Below, one piece after another: positions 22,616 through 26,117 of a stretch of 26,117 bases of DNA. The notes under the pieces were generated by a model that saw only the letters and a list, made by a program, of their open reading frames with translations, had not been told where the DNA came from and did no database searches. Origin of the DNA: CAYLSO01 sp964386525 (GTDB lineage: Bacteria; Eisenbacteria; RBG-16-71-46; DASYSL01). Positions within the stretch are counted from its first letter, which is position 1; each line of letters starts with the position of its first letter. The translations under genes and the position numbers were made by a program. Location: positions 1 through 26,117 of the forward strand of contig CAYLSO010000111.1 of the NCBI GenBank assembly GCA_964386525.1. The letters run 5' to 3'.

Positions 22616-23044
22616 TTGGGGCGGTTCGCGTTCCTCGAGCACATCACCCAGGCGGACTCGGCCATCGAGGTCGTCGGGGACGACCTCGGCGACGTCTTCG
22701 CCACGGCTGCACGCGCCCTGGCCGAATCGATGGTCGACCCCGCCAGCCTGGCGGCCGACCGCGAGCGCGACGTCACGCTCACCGCCTCCCGGCTCGACCT
22801 GCTCCTCTACGACTGGCTCGCCGAGATCATCTACCGCAAGGACGCCGATCGCGAGGTCTTCCCGCGCGCCGAGGTGCGTGTCGAGGGCGAGGGGCCGTAC
22901 CGGCTGACCGCCCGTCTGCGCGGCGGGGGCCTCGATCCCGAGAAGACCGTGACGCGGGCCGATCTCAAGGCCGTCACCCTGCACCGCTTCCAACTGGAGC
23001 CCGTGGACGATGGCTGGCGCGCACGCTTCGTCGTCGACATCTGA
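22616..23044 (+). CDS. Archease, activator of the RtcB RNA ligase
   Basis: 142 residues from TTG 22616, with AAGGAGG seven bases upstream. The frame runs back to 22565, but that extension is low-complexity and the RBS supports the TTG. The family features are the N-terminal FLEHITQADSAIEVVGDD (HTADxxI-like metal-binding segment), a central DLLLYDWLAEIIY helix, TRADLKAVTLHRF and the terminal VVDI. Archease speeds up guanylylation of RtcB and lets it turn over many times, and it binds divalent metal through acidic residues including the C-terminal aspartate. It overlaps the rtcB gene, which confirms the assignment. Its length is typical of the family (about 140). Confidence 0.9.
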   Translation: MGRFAFLEHITQADSAIEVVGDDLGDVFATAARALAESMVDPASLAADRERDVTLTASRLDLLLYDWLAEIIYRKDADREVFPRAEVRVEGEGPYRLTARLRGGGLDPEKTVTRADLKAVTLHRFQLEPVDDGWRARFVVDI

Positions 23045-24500
23045 GCCCGGCACCCTCCGGCCGCGCCCGGTGGCGGAGGACGTGTGGGAGATCCCGGCGC
23101 TCACCCGGCCGGGGATGCTCGTGCCGGCGCGGCTCTTCGCCTCGCGGGCCCTTCTCGACGGTATGGACGCCGCCGTCTTCGAGCAGGTGACCAACGTCGC
23201 CTGCCTGCCCGGCATCGTGCGCGCGGCGCTGTGCATGCCCGACGGCCACTCGGGCTACGGCTTCCCGATCGGCGGGGTGGCCGCCTTCCGTGCCGACCGC
23301 GGCGTGATCTCGCCCGGCGGCATCGGCTTCGACATCAACTGCGGCATGCGCCTGCTGCGCACGAACCTCACCGAGGAGGAGGTGCGACCCAAGCTGCGCG
23401 AGTTGGTGGAGGCGCTCTTCAAGGCCGTGCCCTGCGGCGTGGGGGCCACGGGCCCGCTGCGCCTCTCCCGGGAAGACTTCCGGCGCATCATGGTGGAGGG
23501 GGCGCGCTGGGTGGTGGACCGGGGCTACGGCTGGCGCGAAGACCTCCACCACACCGAGCGCGGCGGCTGCTACGCCGGGGCCGACCCCGACCAGGTGAGC
23601 CCGCAGGCCGTGGCGCGCGGCCTGAACCAGCTGGGCACGCTGGGTTCGGGGAACCACTACCTCGAGATCCAGGTCGTGCCGCCCGAGGGCATCCACGACG
23701 CCGCCCTGGCCAAGGTCTTCGGCATCCACGCGCCCGGCCAGGTGCTGCTCATGTTCCACTGCGGCTCGCGCGGCTTCGGCCACCAGGTCGGCACCGACTA
23801 CCTGCGCGTCTTCGACCAGGCCATGCACCGCTACGGCCTCTCGGTGCGCGACCGCGAGCTGGCCTGCGCGCCGTTCCGCTCTCCCGAGGGCCAGGCGTAC
23901 TTCGCGGCCATGAAGGCCGCCGCCAACATGGCCTTCGCCAACCGCCAGCTGATCGCCCACCGGGTGCGCGAGGTGATGGGCAGCGTCTTCAGCCGCGACC
24001 CGCGCGCCCTGGATCTGCACGGGATCTACGACGTCTCCCACAACACGGCGAGCCTCGAGCGCTACGCCGTGGACGGAGAGGAGGTGGAGCTGCTCGTGCA
24101 CCGCAAGGGCGCCACCCGGGCGTTCGGCCCGGGCGCGCCCGACCTGCCCGCCGCCTATCGCGGGGCCGGCCAGCCGGTGATCATCGGAGGCTCGATGGAG
24201 ACCGGCTCCGCGCTGCTCGTCGGCACGGCCCACGCCATGACCGAGGCCTTCGGCTCCACGGCGCACGGCGCCGGCCGCACCATGTCGCGCACCCAGGCCC
24301 GCAAGCGGGCGCGCGGCTCGGACCTGCTGGCGGACCTGGCGCGCCGCGGCATCGTGGTGCGGGTGGCCTCCAAGTCCGGCCTGGCCGAGGAGGCGGGCTT
24401 CGCCTACAAGAACCTGTCGGAAGTCGTGGACGTCCTTCACCGGCTCGGGCTGTCACGCCGGGTCGTGTCGCTCGTTCCCATCGGCAACATCAAGGGGTAG
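23010..24500 (+). CDS. rtcB: RNA-splicing ligase RtcB
   Basis: 496 residues from ATG 23010, overlapping the archease gene by 35 bases. GTG 23070 is a possible shorter start, closer to the usual family N-terminus (VWEIP). Metal and catalytic residues are all present: D108 and C111 in DINCGMR, N215/H216 in GSGNHYLE, H250 and H258 in FHCGSRGFGHQ, H344 in DVSHNTA, and H419 in AHGAGR, the histidine that is guanylylated. RtcB joins RNA 3'-phosphate or 2',3'-cyclic phosphate ends to 5'-OH ends using GTP and Mn2+, and in bacteria serves RNA repair. Pairing with archease is common. No rtcR/sigma-54 regulator is seen nearby, unlike in E. coli. Confidence 0.95.
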   Translation: MAGAHASSSTSEPGTLRPRPVAEDVWEIPALTRPGMLVPARLFASRALLDGMDAAVFEQVTNVACLPGIVRAALCMPDGHSGYGFPIGGVAAFRADRGVISPGGIGFDINCGMRLLRTNLTEEEVRPKLRELVEALFKAVPCGVGATGPLRLSREDFRRIMVEGARWVVDRGYGWREDLHHTERGGCYAGADPDQVSPQAVARGLNQLGTLGSGNHYLEIQVVPPEGIHDAALAKVFGIHAPGQVLLMFHCGSRGFGHQVGTDYLRVFDQAMHRYGLSVRDRELACAPFRSPEGQAYFAAMKAAANMAFANRQLIAHRVREVMGSVFSRDPRALDLHGIYDVSHNTASLERYAVDGEEVELLVHRKGATRAFGPGAPDLPAAYRGAGQPVIIGGSMETGSALLVGTAHAMTEAFGSTAHGAGRTMSRTQARKRARGSDLLADLARRGIVVRVASKSGLAEEAGFAYKNLSEVVDVLHRLGLSRRVVSLVPIGNIKG

Positions 24501-24507
24501 ACACCGC

Positions 24508-24894
24508 ATGGACCTCGAGATCCAGACTCGCGAATGCAACCTCCGCCCCGAGTGGCGCGAGGTGATCGAGGACTGGGTGGGCAAGCTCTCCGCCCGGTAC
24601 CCCCGCATCCTGCGCCTGCACGTGCGCCTGCGCCGCAGCCGGCACCACCGGCACGGGACGGACGAAGTGCGCGTGCTCGCCAACCTCTCGGGCCGCACGG
24701 TGACCGCGGCCAAGCGCGGTGCGGACATGGTCGCCGCCACGCACGCGGCCTTCGAGGGGCTGGGGCGGGGGCTGGCCGCACGGAGCGAGAAACGGCTCGG
24801 TGCCCGCCGGGAACGCGCCCCGGGGCGGTCCGGTGCGCGGGGGGAGGGTGAGGAGGAGGAAACCGGGGAACGCGGAGAGGCCAAGCTGGCCTGA
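24508..24894 (+). CDS. Short HPF/RaiA-like ribosome-associated protein
   Basis: 128 residues, seven bases after rtcB and probably co-transcribed. The first 95 residues resemble the S30AE fold of ribosome hibernation factors: MDLEIQTRECNLRPEWREVIEDWVGKL, a basic patch LRRSRHHRHGTDEVRVLANLSG, then ADMVAATHAAFEGLGRGL. The C-terminal 35 residues are charged, low complexity and lack the long-HPF dimerisation domain, so it would be a short form. S30AE proteins bind the decoding region of the 30S subunit and silence ribosomes under stress. With RtcB and archease upstream, a role in RNA/ribosome damage or stress is plausible but inferred. The basic-residue pattern is not a perfect match to HPF, so confidence in the exact role is moderate. 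Confidence 0.7.
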   Translation: MDLEIQTRECNLRPEWREVIEDWVGKLSARYPRILRLHVRLRRSRHHRHGTDEVRVLANLSGRTVTAAKRGADMVAATHAAFEGLGRGLAARSEKRLGARRERAPGRSGARGEGEEEETGERGEAKLA

Positions 24895-24923
24895 GGCGCG
24901 GCCGCGCAGGACACTTCCGCGCC

Positions 24924-24943
24924 GCTCCGGAGAGGGCCGGAGC
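24924..24943 (+). terminator. Hairpin after the HPF-like gene, possible terminator
   Basis: GCTCCGG (24924-24930) pairs with CCGGAGC (24937-24943) around a six-base loop, 30 bases after the stop codon. No T-tract follows. Confidence 0.3.
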
Positions 24944-25082
24944 AACGCATGCGCCGGCCCGGGCGTCGCGGCCTTCGCGGTGACGCAGAAGCCGATCCTG
25001 CATGGCCGGCGCCGAGGGCCGGGCGAGACGGGACTGGACCGGAAGGGCCGCCGCGTCGTATGGTGAGCCCTGCCGAGAGCGA

Positions 25083-25158
25083 GCTGGCGTAGCTCAACTG
25101 GTAGAGCATCTCATTTGTAATGAGGCGGTTGGGGGTTCGAGTCCTCTCGCCAGCTCCA
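25083..25158 (+). tRNA. tRNA-Thr (anticodon TGT)
   Basis: Acceptor arms GCTGGCG and CGCCAGC pair perfectly, the discriminator is T and CCA is encoded (25156-25158). The anticodon stem TCTCA/TGAGG closes loop TTTGTAA with anticodon TGT. It is first of the four tRNA genes preceding tuf, equivalent in order to thrU of E. coli. Confidence 0.97.
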
Positions 25159-25196
25159 GCCAGCGCCGGGCCCGCAGGCTCGCGCAGAGGTTCCCC

Positions 25197-25278
<82 letters not shown>

Positions 25279-25322
25279 TTCCTAATATGTTGTAAAAGTG
25301 TAGGTTAGCCTGAGTGTTGGAT

Positions 25323-25354
25323 GCCCCGGGGCGGCTCAACAGCAGCCCCGGGGC
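25323..25354 (+). terminator. Strong hairpin made from two copies of a palindromic 10-mer
   Basis: GCCCCGGGGC occurs at 25323-25332 and 25345-25354. Each copy is self-complementary and the two can pair as a 10-bp stem with a 12-base loop. GGTTTGTT follows, so termination after tRNA-Tyr, or a processing signal, is plausible. Confidence 0.5.
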
Positions 25355-25427
25355 GGTTTGTTCGGGGGGACTAAGCCGCTGCGGTTGCGGCATTTAGAAT
25401 CTTTCCAACTCCTTGTAACTGTGAGGC

Positions 25428-25456
25428 TTGCGCCAGAAAGCCTGGCCGACGATAAT
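25428..25456 (+). promoter_or_regulatory. Promoter for tRNA-Gly
   Basis: TTGCGC (25428-25433), 17-base spacer, GATAAT (25451-25456, five of six matches). The predicted start is about 8 bases before the mature tRNA-Gly. Optimal spacing and position make this one of the better promoter calls in the window. Confidence 0.6.
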
Positions 25457-25471
25457 GCCCCAAGCGCCAGG

Positions 25472-25546
25472 GCGGGAGTAGCTCAGTGGTAGAGCGTCAG
25501 CCTTCCAAGCTGAGGGTCGCGGGTTCGAGCCCCGTTTCCCGCTCCA
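25472..25546 (+). tRNA. tRNA-Gly (anticodon TCC)
   Basis: Acceptor GCGGGAG pairs with TTCCCGC (one G-T pair), discriminator T, CCA encoded (25544-25546). Anticodon stem TCAGC/GCTGA closes loop CTTCCAA with anticodon TCC. Equivalent in order to glyT of E. coli. Confidence 0.97.
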
Positions 25547-25604
25547 GCGCTCGGTCGGGGATCCGGCCCGGGAGGAGGGGTGGAAGAGGCAGCCGGAGAA
25601 GCAG

Positions 25605-25633
25605 TTGACAGAATCGCGGCCGGCACATATGTT
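25605..25633 (+). promoter_or_regulatory. Strong sigma-70 promoter upstream of tRNA-Thr(GGT)-tuf
   Basis: A perfect TTGACA (25605-25610), an exact 17-base spacer and TATGTT (25628-25633). It is about 170 bases upstream of tRNA-Thr(GGT) and should drive that tRNA and tuf independently of the other tRNA genes. The transcript would begin near 25640, just before the hairpin at 25656-25680. Confidence 0.7.
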
Positions 25634-25655
25634 TCCCGCGACACTTGACTCCCCA

Positions 25656-25680
25656 CCGACTTTTGCGAGGCGAAAGTCGG
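25656..25680 (+). terminator. 11-bp leader hairpin followed by a T-tract, attenuator-like
   Basis: CCGACTTTTGC (25656-25666) pairs with GCGAAAGTCGG (25670-25680) with one G-T pair and a GAG loop. A run of five T (25697-25701) comes 16 bases later. It lies between the promoter at 25605-25633 and tRNA-Thr(GGT). It may end the tRNA-Gly transcript or attenuate the tRNA-tuf transcript; the distance to the T-tract makes it a non-canonical terminator. Confidence 0.45.
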
Positions 25681-25805
25681 CCGGGGGTTGTCTGTCTTTT
25701 TCGAACGCGGCGGACGGCGAGCGGAGAATCCGTCTGCTGCGGCTCGCCTCTCGCACGGGCACCGCAGACACCCGGACCAGACGACCGAAGACTCGCAGGC
25801 TATCA

Positions 25806-25881
25806 GCCCACGTAGCTCAGTCGGTAGAGCATTTGCATGGTAAGCAAAAGGTCAGCGGTTCAATTCCGCTCGTGGGCTCCA
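25806..25881 (+). tRNA. tRNA-Thr (anticodon GGT)
   Basis: Acceptor GCCCACG pairs with CGTGGGC, discriminator T, CCA encoded (25879-25881). Anticodon stem TTTGC/GCAAA closes loop ATGGTAA with anticodon GGT. It directly precedes tuf with 99 bases between, as thrT precedes tufB in E. coli. Confidence 0.97.
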
Positions 25882-25980
25882 GAGTTTCACACGCACTCCC
25901 CGGCGGGAGCGCGCCCGACGCGCGCCCGATTCGCCGGATAGGCGCCGGTACCAGGGCACCAGCAAGGAGGAAGTTCGCGC

Positions 25981-26117
<137 letters not shown>

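Overview
The window is very GC-rich, densely packed bacterial chromosome. The gene set suggests a respiratory, cytochrome-rich Gram-negative bacterium. It includes a CcmF-type (System I) cytochrome c maturation gene, large multiheme c-type cytochromes, a Rieske/cytochrome b complex with a multiheme partner, and the proteobacterial gene order tRNA-Thr(TGT)-Tyr-Gly-Thr(GGT)-tuf. A deltaproteobacterium-like lineage (Myxococcota/Desulfobacterota) or a high-GC relative such as NC10/Rokubacteria would fit. The sequence alone does not fix the taxon.

Layout. (1) 1-1275, minus: 5' part of ccmF, cut by the window edge. (2) 1276-2174: about 900 bases with no convincing gene but with several short repeats and hairpins. 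(3) 2175-5354, plus: a 1059-residue exported cytochrome with 42 CXXCH haem-binding motifs. (4) 5531-8315, plus: a tightly overlapping operon of Rieske protein, cytochrome b and a nine-haem membrane-anchored cytochrome c, which looks like a bc-type quinol oxidase with a multihaem electron acceptor. (5) 8570-12376, plus: a haem synthesis operon of hemN, a HemY-type oxidase and a divergent ferrochelatase. (6) 12600-13910: citrate synthase, convergent with (7) 13936-19343, minus: a P2A-type cation ATPase followed by a GNAT/acyl-CoA synthetase (NDP-forming) fusion. (8) 19560-20417: tandem universal stress protein. (9) 20442-22511, minus: a CapA-family protein and a phosphoribosyltransferase. (10) 22616-24894, plus: archease, RtcB RNA ligase and a short HPF/RaiA-like protein. 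(11) 25083-26117: four tRNA genes and the start of tuf, with recognisable promoters and hairpins between the tRNAs.

How it fits together. Regions 1 to 5 form one functional theme: haem synthesis (hemN-hemY-hemH), haem attachment to exported apocytochromes (CcmF), a quinol-oxidising complex (Rieske, cytochrome b, nonahaem c), and a very large periplasmic or extracellular haem chain that could carry the electrons onward. The 42-haem protein, with its three irregular haem triplets in an otherwise paired repeat, is the most unusual item in the window. The second half is mostly housekeeping: central metabolism, ion transport, stress, RNA repair and translation.
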